Assembly: GCA_023627715.1 (NCBI GenBank)
Contig: JAMAHW010000002.1
Span: forward strand, 922,342-986,341
From: Periconia sp. R9002
Lineage: Eukaryota > Ascomycota > Dothideomycetes > Pleosporales > Periconiaceae
Reading direction: 5' to 3'
Length of the DNA stretch: 64,000 nt
Shown: one piece after another, positions 21,775 through 36,403 of the stretch
Numbering within the stretch: the first letter of the stretch is position 1
Layout: each line of letters opens with the position of its first letter
Position numbers and translations under genes: made by a program
Notes under the pieces: generated by a model
What the model saw: the letters and a program-made list of their open reading frames with translations, nothing else
Told to the model about the DNA's origin: nothing
The model's database searches: none

Positions 21775-23379
21775 TTGTCTCAAACGCAGGCTCCAAATAC
21801 AGACGGCTTGTCCGTAGTCACTCATTTGCCGCCCCGAAACGACGAGAGCTGCGATCAACGTCCACCCTACAGCGCCGCTGCACACGCGAGCGACACAGGA
21901 GTACCAACCACTGCCGTCGAGTCTCCCTATCCTCCTCCTTTCTCATCCCTATATTTTCCTCCCACCGAGGACAACGAGGGCCAACACAAGGACTGCGACA
22001 CCGAAGAACAGGAATCTCCACCTGCGTTCTCGCCCGCACCCCTCTTCGACGAGCCTTCATCTTCTGCCGCTGCCGCCGAGACTAAAGCCGCTCTTCCTCG
22101 CGACACCAAAGACGGTTCTAGCAGCAAGGACATTGACGACGGAGAACCTCCGCCACCATACAGTGAAGGTTATAGTCCTCTCGAGTCGTTTACATACGTC
22201 ATGGCATCTGCAGGAGGTCCCGCGAGCATTATCACCCAGGTCTCACAACACAGCGGTGGTCCGCCGATAAACACGCTTGGGGGAGGATCTGATGAGAATC
22301 TCACACTAGAACTGAGGTCTGTTTACTGTTCTGGGCATACTTCATTTTTACTGACAACGTCAGAGGTTCCCGGTTCACGCTCTCTCGCGATGAGCTTCTA
22401 ACTCTTCCAGAGTTTGTTCTTCTTTCTCTGTTTCCCAATGGTCTACTCCCCGATGGCCACATGAGCTCATACCATGACGGTGATGTATATCCAGTCGATG
22501 TTGGTGCTCCCGATTTTTCTTCACCTCCTAACACTCGCTCCAACTCTTTTCACATGATCATGTACCACCTTTCCAATCCCGCATTATATTTATCTGACAA
22601 TATCTATTTCTCTCAGTACGATCCTCATTCTCTCCAATACATGCTCGAATTCTTTCGAAATGTGGCACAAACGATTCCCGCTTCGCCCCCTTCCCCAACC
22701 GCTACTCCAGAACAGTCTGCAGAAGCTCATGCCATCGAGCCCATGCACGGCTCTGCGCGGGACATGCTTCAAGATCGGGCCGGGATCATCGTCCTTCGCG
22801 AGGATCTCGACTTCTATGTCATCCCGCCCCATCGCGATATTTCCCAGCCTGAAATGATCGAAGTCAAGCGAGCCGCCGGTGAGGCTTTGCTAAAGCAGGA
22901 CGGTATGTTCTCTGGTCTACGCAAAAGCGAGGAGCCTGGAACTACCGAGCAGCATCTCATCGAAATGTTGACCGCTGGGTGAGTATTGAAGTCCCTAGTT
23001 GCGACCGATTCCGTGCTAATCAGTGTCGATACAGTGGCTTTAATCACGAGGACCGATGGGGCCACCGTGCTGGTGAGCCAAACAAGGCCGTCATCTGCAG
23101 TATCGCGCTAGCTCGTCTAAGGACCGATATCAAGGGCAATGACCTTGCCAACAGCAACGCTTTCGGTATGGCTCAGAAGTTGCTTCTATTTTGGCGGAAA
23201 CCGGCTCGTCGATGCTGGTGGGAAGGCGTCGAGCTTGAAAACGTTCGTGGGGTGGAAGGCAAGTTGAAAGTATGGATCCGTAGGGTCTGGACGCTCGAAA
23301 TGGTATGGTTTCACCCCCAAACAACCTAAAGATCACACTTACTAATGGATACAATCAGAGTGTCATTGGATTGCGTTAG
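21775..23379 (+). CDS. WHI2: Whi2-like BTB/POZ protein, 5' end uncertain
   Basis: Exons 21775-22316, 22364-22499, 22617-22978, 23035-23302 and 23359-23379 give 442 residues from 21775. The first ~180 residues are Pro/Ser-rich and disordered. Then follows a BTB/T1-like domain: RFTLSRDELLTLPEFVLLSL, FPNGLLPDGH, YHDGDVYPVDYDPHSLQYML and EFF. That pattern matches fungal Whi2 and KCTD-like proteins. Whi2 acts with Psr phosphatases in stress signalling and damps TORC1 at low amino acids. The C-terminal half (KAVICSIALARLRTDIKGND, WWEGVELEN, KVWIRRVWTLE) also fits the family. The annotated first codon is TTG in the context CACC-TTG-TCTCAA; the frame is open upstream to 21661 without any ATG. A spliced upstream exon, a non-AUG start or a lost ATG are possible. 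The donor at 22317 (GTCTGT) is weak. Confidence 0.75.
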
Positions 23380-25005
23380 CCAAAGAACTGCGACCAAACG
23401 CAAGAAGAAAAATCTTTCCAGCTATGTCCTCCCTATGTGCACGCGCACACAGACACGTTCACAGCCCGTCCGGTTAATTGGCATCTTTTCACCCCTTTGG
23501 CGCGTTGAAAAAAAAGCAGAGCTTGTCGAAAGTCATTTGGTCTCTTCTTCCCCTTCGTCTCTTCCGGATTAGCGAGCCATTATCCATCTCCTTTTCTCTC
23601 TTCTTCTCGTCTTGTCCATTCCACAAGCTTGCCCCCACACTTGATACCTCCCTTCCTTTTCCCACTCCCCTTTGCTATCCAACGCACGCAGGAGGACCAA
23701 ACGGGGTAGATGTCTCATATCTAGCGAGCACTACAGCGGGCATCGTTCTTTCTCATCCTCTCTTGTGGCTGTTTTTTTTTTACTTCTTCCTGTTCGCCCT
23801 TGTCTCTATCTCGCTTTGGTATGCTTCTTGGGCGAGAGAAACTGATGGCGGTTGGTGTGTGTTTTAGGTAACGTAGCTGAGCTGTTTTAAGTACATAATT
23901 GATAGTACGCACACTTTTTTTTGTGTTGGTCGGCTTTTTTTCTCTTTAGCTTTAATGAGGACCAGGGTTCCGTGGTTGATTGGTTGCACTTGTGCTTGTG
24001 ATGCTCGACTCTGGATCCAAAACCACCACAGTGACTGAGTAGCCGGTCAAAGAGAGAAAGACATGATGGTGCAGAGATATACACCCATAACATGCATACG
24101 TGCATATACGAACTACATATATGTACCTACGGGAGGTGTTCATGACACGATTCATCATTTCATCCCTCGATCCGTCTGTGACAGATACCACCTCACACCG
24201 ATCACCTCGCCTCCCCCCCACCTCTAACGTGCCATCCCCAACCCCATTGTCACCATAGCAACACCCGCGAAAGTGCGAATATGTGCTCCGTCGGCTACTG
24301 TCAGAACTCTGCTGCCAACGTTTCAATCCGGATCCACGGGGGAACTTGCGTTGCGGTCGTGCCTTGTTTGAGAAATGAGGGAGACAGACGTACGAGGTGG
24401 GTTGTTGTGGGACGCGATTAGTGTTTCTTGTATATGTAGGACTGACGGGTATGTACGCAGTGTACACGTTAGGGGCCTGTTTTTCATTATCGGTATACGG
24501 AATTGTACACAAGGCATCGTATATGTAGTATGCATGGCCTTGTATGATTTTCCTATTCACGAGTGAAACGAAAGGCAAAGTTAGTGGTTAGTCACAGGCA
24601 GAGCAAAGAAAGTGCGAAGGCATGAACAAGCGGGTGTGGAAACCCGAATGATTCTTGATTAATGATCCCATCGGATATGCCAACGGGAATCTAGCACTGC
24701 GCAGGCGAGTAAGAGCCTGCTTGCCTAGACGGATCATCCATCCGTCTTTCCTCTTTTTATCGAGCTCCCTTCCCTCTTAGACCGAACTCGTACAGGTATA
24801 GACATCACTGTACCTTTGACCATGGTTGAAGGGTCAAAGGTAGTGATGATGCATCAAAAATCATAACGCCATGTTCCAGTGATATCCCAACCCGCCCCTA
24901 TGCTATGCCGTTGAAGACAAGAACTTTTTCGAAAGGGTATCATCTCCCCAATTCATGACGTCGTGTTGAATCTTTCAAAATATACAGAACAAATGCAAAG
25001 GAAAT
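23380..25005. other. Convergent non-coding interval
   Basis: 3' UTRs of the Whi2-like gene and of the minus-strand SAH1. Poly-T tracts near 23770, 23920 and 23935. No protein-like frame. Confidence 0.5.
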
Positions 25006-27901
<2,896 letters not shown>

Positions 27902-28876
27902 ATGGCAGAATGGAACCATTACCCTCGCCCCCTCGACTGGAGCCCAACAAACCTACCAAACCTCTCCGGCAAAGTAGGCATCGTCACGGGAGGTAACAAT
28001 TTGAATTCGATAGGAGGTCAGATTGTCTACCGTCTTGCCCTCCTCGGCGCCAAAGTCTATGTCGGAGGGCGTTCCTTGGAGAGAGTCCAGCAAGGCATCA
28101 ACGCCATACTTTCCGCATCCCCTTCCCTGGATCCCACCAAATTAGTTCCCTTCGTCGCCGATCTAGGCAACTGGAGCCAAGTCAAGCAACGCGCAGAGCA
28201 ATTTCTCAAGGAGGAAGACAGACTCGATTTCCTCATCAACAATGGTGGCATCTTGACCGAGGGACTCGACATCAACGAGTTTGGCGTCAACGCTGACTTC
28301 TCTGTGAACCACGTCGCCCATTTCCTCCTCACCGTCACCCTTCTCCCTCTCCTCTCCAAAACGGCATCGACGTCGCCGAAGAACACAGTTCGTATTGTCA
28401 ATGTGTCCAGCACTGCTCACACCCTCGTATCCCCGCCTGCAACATTTGCTACCCTCGCCGACTGGAACAACGACTTTGGCGGTCCCGAGAAGAATCCATT
28501 CCAGAACTTCATGCGGTACGGGTTCAGCAAATTCGCAAACATACTATTTACCCAGGAATTGCAGCGTCGTCTTGATGCAGATGATGTACCAATTGTCGTG
28601 ACAGCCCCACACCCAGGAGAGGTGCAAACCCCAGGGTCGGCAGGGGTAAATGGCAAAGACACGGAGGCTTACAACCGCGGTATTCCAGCTTCTGAGGGCG
28701 CCTTGACTCCTGTGTGGTGCGCGGTTAGTGAGGAGGTGGACGAGAAGCACAAGGGTCACTACATCATGCCGTTCGGCGTGATTCACGAGGTTAAAGGCTA
28801 TTATAGCGATGAGAAGGAGGCGAAAAATCTTTGGAATGTTACCGAGGAGGTTCTGAGAGGAGCCAAACTTATTTGA
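27902..28876 (+). CDS. Short-chain dehydrogenase/reductase
   Basis: Single exon, 324 aa. Classical SDR with a Rossmann fold that oxidises or reduces an alcohol/carbonyl with NAD(P). Seen: the cofactor motif TGGNNLNSIGG (29-39), which departs from the usual TGxxxGIG by a longer loop and Ser in place of Gly; NNGG (113-116) in place of NNAG; catalytic Ser in IVNVSS (169/170); and YGFSK with Tyr206 and Lys210. Asn134-type N (SVNHVAHFLLT) is also present. Length and layout resemble fungal retinol-dehydrogenase/WW-oxidoreductase-like SDRs. Arg57 after the second strand (GGRS) suggests NADP preference. The substrate cannot be told. It stands alone with no biosynthetic neighbours, so a cluster role is not supported. 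Confidence 0.88.
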   Translation: MAEWNHYPRPLDWSPTNLPNLSGKVGIVTGGNNLNSIGGQIVYRLALLGAKVYVGGRSLERVQQGINAILSASPSLDPTKLVPFVADLGNWSQVKQRAEQFLKEEDRLDFLINNGGILTEGLDINEFGVNADFSVNHVAHFLLTVTLLPLLSKTASTSPKNTVRIVNVSSTAHTLVSPPATFATLADWNNDFGGPEKNPFQNFMRYGFSKFANILFTQELQRRLDADDVPIVVTAPHPGEVQTPGSAGVNGKDTEAYNRGIPASEGALTPVWCAVSEEVDEKHKGHYIMPFGVIHEVKGYYSDEKEAKNLWNVTEEVLRGAKLI

Positions 28877-31800
28877 AGTTCACGTCTGAGATGTAGCATG
28901 ATCATTTGACTGACGGGTGTTTGGGCAGTTACAGTATCCGTAGATTACCAAGGCACAATCATTATACTCTCATGTCCTATTTGAATCATTGATTCCAAAA
29001 ATTCCACAGCAATTGATAAACAAATGTTCCTCTTTTGACTCAATCCTGCTCACCATGTTCTACGTATGCACACATGGTATTCAAATAATCCACGTCCTGG
29101 ACCCTTCCCCTCCGAGCTTTCTTTGCATTTCTTCTCTACGCTCTAAAGGTTTGCGTACAATATTTTTAGTTTAAACAACTGGTAGGGGTTCTACCTTAAT
29201 AAAAACAAAGATCTAAAACTAAGAAACTAAAAAGGCCGACCACCCTTGATACAAAAAAAAAGAACTCCTAAAAAGGAAAGTCAAGGGCGTCGTATGAGAC
29301 TCACTTTCGTAGTCCTAGGTAACCAGAGTAGTCCTTACGTACATTCATCCCCTCCCCTCCTCACCTCCCTCCACTCTTGTATATTTGATACGGACTTCGT
29401 TCTTCCATCTCCGATCATAATCACAGACGAACACGAGTTTCCTTGTCCTCATACAAGTGGAAAGGAGAAGAACGGAAGAGACGGAAAGAACAACAACAAC
29501 AACAACACTAGATGCAAATGGTCCTTTCACCAAAGCGAGTGCCTATTATCCTACCTATGTATCGCTCAACTAGTATTAACCACAAGTCACTTATCTATGC
29601 ACACAGTCTCGCGATGTACCAAAAAAACTCGGGAAAACGACTATCTGACTATGTATATACATTCTATCAAATGGACATATCAAATAGTATCAATGTGACC
29701 CACCGGTGGACCGAATTTTACAGATAACCTACCACCAGCACAACAAACAAACGAACCGGTAAACTGTAATATCACATCGAGAAAAAACGAACGCTACAAA
29801 AAGTGCCGAGTCAACTAGTCACCTCTGTTTTCCTCATACATACCATCTCGTTCGCACGATCGACTAATCCAAATCCTAAATATAGAAAACCATTAACCAT
29901 TCGAACACTGCCCATTGCGCTTCGAGCAACATTATAGCGTCAAAAAAGACACTGCAGGGCAGATTTCAATGGCAAAAAAATTACCTCAACATCCCACAAA
30001 TTATCCATCACGCAAGCCGCACACGAACTAACTACATTCTACACCGCATGTGTAAGGAAAAAGGTGCAGAGTCGACTCTCATCTCACCTTGAAAAACGAT
30101 ATAAATAAACAAGAGAAGAAAACACGCAACCAAGAAACCCCACCACCACACTGTGGCGCCTCCCTCTCTCTCGGGTTCCCTTTTACACATCAATGTATTC
30201 ACACATTATTGATACTTACCTCCCAAACATATCTAGAATTTCCTAAAAATAACCGTCCCCTCCACTAACTACTCTCCTTCCACTATGTCATCGCCATCAC
30301 CGCCGCCGCACCCCCTCACCACCCAATCCAATCCAAACCAATCCAAACCTTCCCACATCCCATATCCCACATCCCACATCCCACATCCTTCTTCCCCTCC
30401 CCTCCCTTCCCTTCCCCTCTCAGCCTCACCCCCTCCCCCTCTTCAAACCCAGGAACCAAAAAAAAAAAAGCGAGAGAGAGACCTAGACTGCGACCTCCTT
30501 CCCTCCGACCGACACCACCCCACCACACCTTCATACACTGCTCAATACGAATACGAAAACGAAGTTGACGAAGCGAAGAAGAAGAAGAAAAAAAACATTC
30601 CGATACGAGGATGAATGCGCGATCGCACTGCTGCATGTAATGTAATGCAAGGATGCAAAAGAAACAGGAGAAAAGGGACGGTCGGCGAGGCCGAGGAGGC
30701 AGACACAGGCATGTACACACACATGGAGAGAGAGAGGGATAGAGAGGTAGGGATAGGTGTGTAGTGTTAAGAACCGACTGGCTGGCCGGATACGGCATGG
30801 GGTTCACGAAGTGTCATGTGTATATCTACTTTTTTTTATAGGGAAGGGGGAGTTATGCCGTAGGTATGCGTTGCGTGTGTACGTACGTGCAACTAGGCAA
30901 ACAAACAAACGCAAACGTAACCGCGAACCGCGAACCGCAAGGCTGCTGCGTTCGCATTCGGCGCAGGAGGGAAAGGCAAGGCAAACGATCTGAAGTCCAA
31001 TCATTGAAATTGGAAGATGCAAGAAAGCGGGGAAGAAGGAAGGAGGGGGGATATGAATACCGGTCTAGGAAAACGACGCGGACCGAATGAGGAAAATTAA
31101 ATGTGGAAAGCAAGGAAGAATAAATAGAGGGAAAATGCGAGGAAAGAAGGCGTGGTGGTTGCGTGGGTGTCAAAGGTATGTAGGTACATATCAGATACGG
31201 GGGTGCGCAGATATCTCTGGATGGATGTGTAATGCATCACGACTCCAGCTCCAGCCCACACGTTTACGAATGTTGACACAGGCGACGGAGGAGGGGAAAC
31301 AAAGGTATGTGTTTTGGATTGACCGGCGGCCGAGTAATAAATTGTTGGGGTATCAATAGTAACAGTGCATTCCTTCCTTCCTTCATCAAACACACCCAGG
31401 GCGCATACGTACGTACGTACAAGTGTTAGGTACATACATACATAGATATGTACGAGGGTTGCGAGCCAAAGACGAATGACATGCTGCATGCATGCATGAA
31501 GCCTCATCCATCCAAAGCAGCCCACGGAACCAGGCAACCAACCAGACACGCACAAGGCCAGTAATTCGGCGACGAAAAGATGGCGGTGATTGATTGATTC
31601 ATGCATTCACTTGTCTAGAGGTCGTCGTCCTCTGGCGCTGTTGAACATTGGAGTACATGTACTCTGGCTTGTCTGGAACGGGCAGGTGAAGACAGGAGGG
31701 ACCCGTCCACGTGGGTGGCTTCCTCGTGTTGTTTCCCCTCCCTCCGCTCATCCCACCCTGCACCCAACCCAGCCCAAACCTCCTAATCACACCGACCTTG

Positions 31801-32123
31801 TGGTTTTTTCCAGAACGCGGGCATGGTGTACGCTAGCGCCCAACCGCTGCACATTCTCCACCTCGTGTTTTGATTTTCTTTTACGGAGAAAATGCGAGTT
31901 TCTTCGTTGTCGTTGGTTACGCATCGTGTCGCGCAGATCGCAGCGATTGGCTTGTACACCACACTGCTATCATGAGGCAGGCCCAGAAGCCGTGCTGTCA
32001 AGTCCAGTGCGACATCTATCACCCTGGAACTATACCTTTCCGTAGAGACCTTGCATGTTTGGCGTCACTCGTCGAGGAGCCGTAGATTTGCTTTCATCTT
32101 GATTCTTCATGCAGGCGCGCACG
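28877..32123. other. Intergenic interval with repeat copy and low-complexity sequence
   Basis: 3.2 kb between the convergent SDR gene and ORC1. It holds one copy of a dispersed repeat (29181-29334), poly-A and CCCATATCC-like tandem tracts (30340-30400), an AAG-rich tract (30560-30600), and ACGT/TACA microsatellites near 31410-31450. Frames over 100 codons here read as low-complexity sequence and I do not call them. Confidence 0.5.
29181..29334. repeat. Dispersed repeat, copy 1
   Basis: Starts with GGTAGGGGTTCTACC (itself an inverted repeat, GGTAG/CTACC) and ends with a 55-nt core at 29280-29334. The core matches 50 of 55 positions in a second copy at 49537-49591. Between the leading motif and the core, copy 1 has about 60 extra nt, so one copy carries an insertion or the other a deletion. 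Probably a small non-autonomous element or fragment of one; family unknown. Confidence 0.75.
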
Positions 32124-34693
32124 TCACGTCGAAAAACCTAGCCCTTTGACCTCCACGTCGTCGCCCAACGCGAGCCGCACCTCTTCTTCCGTAACGCCTA
32201 GTCGTATGCGTCCCACACGTTCCCCATGTCGAGCTTCCATGCCGATGATGCCTGCCTGTGCAAGCTCTGCTGCAGCAGACGCCACTCCATTCGGCCTTGC
32301 TGCCTTGATGTCGCCTTGCTTTGCTAGGCCATCTCTAGATTTCAGCGGTGTTGTATCTGGTGCTACACGGCCTGTACCACTCGTATGGTTCAGCTCCTCC
32401 GTGTCCCTCTGGTTTGTCGTGAGAAGATGGTCATGCACTGGCTGCAGCTGGCTCATCAAGCCCAATCTCTTCATCTCATCTACAACATCCCCGAGAACGG
32501 CTTCACCAATGCCTGTGCGGCGTATACGTGCCAAGAGAGCTGCCAGAAAGACCTTGGAGGCCAACGGTAGGGTCCGTAGAGCATGCTGCAGGGGGCTGCT
32601 CGTGGCTTCATTAATGGCTTGTTTGATCGTCGCGATTGTGACCACGCCCTTCCTACCGCTGGGTCCTACACGTTTTTGTAATATACTTGCCGACTCACCG
32701 GTGCTATTGGCAGATGGACCGCTTGTCTGGCCCTTGTTCCGACCGCTTCGACTGGGCGTTGGGGGCTGATCCTGCTCGTCTGCGGCTTCTCGCGCGATAG
32801 CCTCTGTTTCTGCGATTTCCACAGCGCGCCTACATATATCGAGAGCGCGCCGGGCGTCGCCGCTAACAGCAGCGACTTTTCGGGCAGCGAACTGGACGGC
32901 GTCGGGGTGGACAACATTTCCAGGCACTCCCTCTAGTCGGGATTGTATAATCGACATCAGTTGGTCATGTGTGTACCCCGGGAAAGTGATACGCGTCAGG
33001 CCTAGGCGCAAGTCAATTAGCCTTTGTTCAAGCAGCACCCGAGGTACCCGAAGGATTAGATATGCATCGTTGGTGACCCCTGGACACGTGCATATTCCTT
33101 GGGTACGCTGGGGACCACGAAGCCAGTTTTTTTCTGGGGCTATTCGTACTTACCAAGACGACTACTGATTTTATTGCTCAACGTCCGCTCCGGCAAATCC
33201 ATGGTATTTGCAACGGCCAGCACGATCAGCCTACTGTGTCGTAGCCCTGGCCAATTGAAGAAATTGTACATTACCGATTGATTTTTGGTGACAAGCTGAT
33301 CCAATTCATCCATTAAGACAACGCAAGGTACGCGCCTTGGGCTGGGCGTGGAAAATTCGCGCTCGAGAAGCTCCAATGCGTGGGATGGGCTAACACGATC
33401 TCCCCGTAAGGCTTCCCAAAGCAGGGAATAGGATTGGTGAGGATCGGTGACCTTCATACCATTGATTTCCATGAATATGAAATCATCCAACTCTTCGGCT
33501 TGCACCGAGGCGTGCAGTTGGGCGACAACTTCTCGTACGGTGGCCGTTTTCCCTGTCCCAGGCGTGCCGGAGATATAAATGCAGGAGCCAGATCCATCTG
33601 TGATGGCTGCTTCCAGGTGGCTGTATACAGTAGAGAACTCTTCCTCCCGGCAAGGCAGTGCAGCAGGGACGGATGAGACATGGAGCTGGTTGCGGGCGAT
33701 TTGGAACGGTGATGAGATGGCAGAGGGCGGCAAGACACGAGTGCCGAGCGGGGTAAATTCAAGAGCCTTTTTGATCACAATACGTTTGTGCGTTGGAGTC
33801 AGGAATTTGCGTGTGCCTGGACTTTTCTTCGAAGTCGGTGTAGTAGCATCGCCCATTTTACGACGTTTTCTCGGTGTCTTTGGCACGCCATCGTCGTCTG
33901 AATCGGGCACAATGAAATCTTCTTCTGCCTGTTTACGTGGCCTACCACGTTTGCGGGTTGCTTTGGTTTGAGTCTCCACCAATTCCATCAGCGCTCCGAG
34001 ATCGTCTATGCCACTGTATACATCTTCCCACTTGAACTCCGGTGTGTACGACGTCGTGCGTGCATTGCAACCCCTCCTACACACAAAGACCTTGCCGAAA
34101 TCCTTTGATGTTTTCTTGACCTGTCCGCCTGGATATAACCGCTGGAATTCGTCGTATGAGAGGATTTTCGCGGTACCGTTGATAGTAGTGAGCTCATTGT
34201 TGTCGTAGGCTGGGGATATGTATAGCTCGTTCTATTTGTGGTCAATTGCAGCTCCAGACTGTGTCTGAGAGGAGCGACTTACCGGTAGGAAATCAGTCCG
34301 TTTAGTGCTCTTGTTTTGAATCTCCTTTTCTGAAAGAAACCACATGAACTTTGCCATCTTCTCGCCGCTCTCTTCATCGTCGAACAGCTCGCATATGAGA
34401 CCGACCCATGCTTGATTGCCTTCGGCTTTTAACAACACGGTGTCGCCCTGCTTGCACACAAAGGTCCCCATGCGCGCCCCGACTATGCGCTTGTTGTCCG
34501 AAGCAGGCGCTGCTTTTCTCTTCTTGGACGGCGTGCCTTGAGCTGACGATGAGTGGTCTGCATCTTCGTAGATCCACTCCCAAGGATGATCTTCGTAGCC
34601 AAGTTCATCGTCCGAATCTTCGCGGAAGACTGCGCCGTGGGAAAGGAATTGCCGTGCTTTTTTGACTCTGGATTGCTTGGATATAGGAGCCAT
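32124..34693 (-). CDS. ORC1: Origin recognition complex subunit 1
   Basis: Exons 34693-34283, 34231-33154 and 33001-32124 give 788 aa. Orc1 is the largest ORC subunit and with Cdc6 and ATP loads MCM helicase at origins. Residues ~60-190 are the BAH domain (GTFVCKQGDTVLLKAEGNQA, WVGLICELFDDE, MWFLSEKEI, NELYISPAYDNNE, GKVFVCRRGCN). The linker carries an AT-hook-like RKRGRPRK (about 230-237) and basic clusters. The AAA+ module has Walker A GTPGTGKT (359-366), Walker B VVLMDELDQL (Asp-Glu 445-446) and sensor-1 VLAVANTMDLPER. Exon 3 continues exactly into GLTRITFPGYTHDQL, and sensor-2 SGDARRALDICRRA follows. The C-terminal part is the winged-helix region. The second intron is 152 nt, longer than most in this window. 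All junctions keep the frame. Confidence 0.95.
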
Positions 34694-35519
34694 GTGCTGC
34701 GCAGGTTGTAGAAGAAGATTTGTTCAAGGTAGAAAATTATGGACTGGTAGCTTACGTTGGATGATGAGAAGGAACACCAAACGCGTTCCTGGAGCTTGGC
34801 AGGGCAGACGCGACCATTCCAGACACTACTTATTAGTTAAGCATCGCACGTCATGCGTGAGCACTACAACGGTGCAAGCCGTCCCCAACCGTTCTGCAAA
34901 AACACCACTACAGTTACCGAGTTGCGCCATATGTTTGTGGGACAGTCAAAATAGTGATAATAATATTCATTGGAAATCATCAACCAAGCCGCACTGGCGC
35001 TGGTGAGATGCCGGCCGCAGGCAGTGAAGCCTGCTATGCTGGGAGTCTATCCTGTCCCAGTCTTTCGCAAACATAAAACCCAAAATGCTAGCTGAGAACG
35101 CCCAATATCCAGTATGGTCATATTCGAGACCAAGTGAGAGTCCTTCCTCCATCCATCCATATCCTCGTGAGTATGCGCTGAAAATGCGAGAAGAACCAAA
35201 CCTCCCCGAAGGAAGCCAAAATAATTTACAAAACAAGAAGAAAATTGAAAGCACATGACAGCCGAGGCAATCAAAGCGAACCAAAAGCCTCAGACAACCG
35301 TGACGGCCGTATACTGAGAGGGGGAAAGGGATGCTCATGCAAGCTGCACCAGTTCGAGGGGAGGTGTGCGTGGCATCGAGTCTGGGGTGGCTGGGTACGC
35401 CATCTCCGGAGACGACACACAATGTGATGGCACGAAGGAGTCGAGAAGTGGTGATGTCTGCCACGAGACTGTCAGCGAGTGGCTTGTCGAAAACGCGGCG
35501 CAACGAAGAGTTGGAAATT
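34694..35519. other. Between ORC1 start and bZIP gene end
   Basis: Both genes run on the minus strand. The interval contains the ORC1 promoter and the bZIP 3' UTR. No coding sequence supported. No MCB (ACGCGT) element was seen close to the ORC1 start. Confidence 0.45.
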
Positions 35520-36349
35520 TCAATGTGGGTAATTATAGGGTTTTCGGGGAGGAGGCTTTACATGAGCATCGCTTTCAGAGTACGAGTGAGGAGGTGGGAT
35601 CTCCATGCCACCCATGAGCTGGTAGCCAGAAGCGAAGGGGTGGGTGGCTATTTCGTCTTCGGGGTAGTATTCGCTCTTCACCGGGTGAGAGAGGCTAGGA
35701 AGAGTGGTGGGGTAAGGAGCGGAGATGGGCGGGAGGTAGCTGCCATAGGTGGTCATCTCGGGCGAAATGGAGGTGGGAACCGTGTGGTAGGGGGTGGCGG
35801 TGGTCGTGTACGGTACTGGGTACGACGCCGTCTCGGGAGCTGGATAGGTGGAGTAGGAGAAGGGCGGTGGGGAGGTGGAGAGCTGACGATCCGTGTACTG
35901 GCGAGCAAACATGCCATGCTCTTCCTGCACGTAATGGCTGGGAGCTTCCGGGGTCCTGCGGAAATCCGACTCGGAGGAGGCAGGCGAAGGTGGGAAGACT
36001 TGACGGGGAGATCGTTGGGAAGCAGCCAACTGGGCAGGCTTGGGCTCGGGCGAGGCTGAGCTGCTGGCGGCACGACGCTCCAAGTCTTCGAGCCTCTTCT
36101 TGAGCTTCTTGCCTGGTGGGGGCGTTAGCAATTGGGAACCATATATGAGGAATAAGAGAAGGGATTCGTACGGTAGTTGCGTTGAGCAATACGGTTTTGG
36201 ATTCGACGACGCTCGGCGAGATCCGAGATCTTGGTCCAGTCTTCATTGGGGTTGGCTGAGGCGGAGAATGCACTCGAGGTACCGCTGTATCGTGTGGGAG
36301 CAGGAGCAGCGGGAGCAGCCGCGTAGTGGTAGGCGGCGTGTCTGTTCAT
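35520..36349 (-). CDS. Short bZIP transcription factor
   Basis: Exons 36349-36172 and 36112-35520 give 256 aa. The basic region lies at residues 45-66 (AERRRIQNRIAQRNYRKKLK) and is split by the 59-nt intron within the Arg codon after NY. NRIAQRNYR is the Yap/AP-1-like N-x-x-A-Q-x-x-Y/F-R class. The zipper is very short: Leu63, Leu67 and Leu70, then Ala/Ser-rich sequence, so dimerisation by a full coiled coil is doubtful. The rest is Pro/Ser/Tyr/Thr-rich and looks like an activation region. An upstream in-frame ATG at 36403 would add 18 residues (a poly-Thr stretch encoded by a microsatellite). I prefer MNRHAAYHY at 36349 because it is the less repetitive start. Target genes are not inferable. 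Confidence 0.82.
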
Positions 36350-36377
36350 GGTGGTGGTGGTGGTGGTGGTGGTGGTG
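36350..36377. repeat. (GGT)n microsatellite at bZIP start
   Basis: About nine GGT units abut the chosen bZIP start codon. Read on the minus strand they encode poly-Thr if translation begins at 36403; otherwise they lie in the 5' UTR. Confidence 0.85.
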
Positions 36378-36403
36378 TGTGTGATTGATGGGAACAAGGA
36401 CAA

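Noticed and set aside
29181..29195. GGTAGGGGTTCTACC as a tRNA B-box or small RNA hairpin
   Set aside because: It does not match the B-box consensus and no further tRNA structure follows; better explained as part of the dispersed repeat.
30285..30614. Pro/Ser-rich 109-codon frame
   Set aside because: Encoded by CCCATATCC and pyrimidine low-complexity sequence; no protein-like reading.
32146..32769. 207-codon plus-strand frame
   Set aside because: Antisense to the third ORC1 exon.
35331..36059. 242-codon plus-strand frame
   Set aside because: Antisense to the bZIP gene, whose motif and splice junction are clear; the plus frame is Arg/Gly-rich without a domain.
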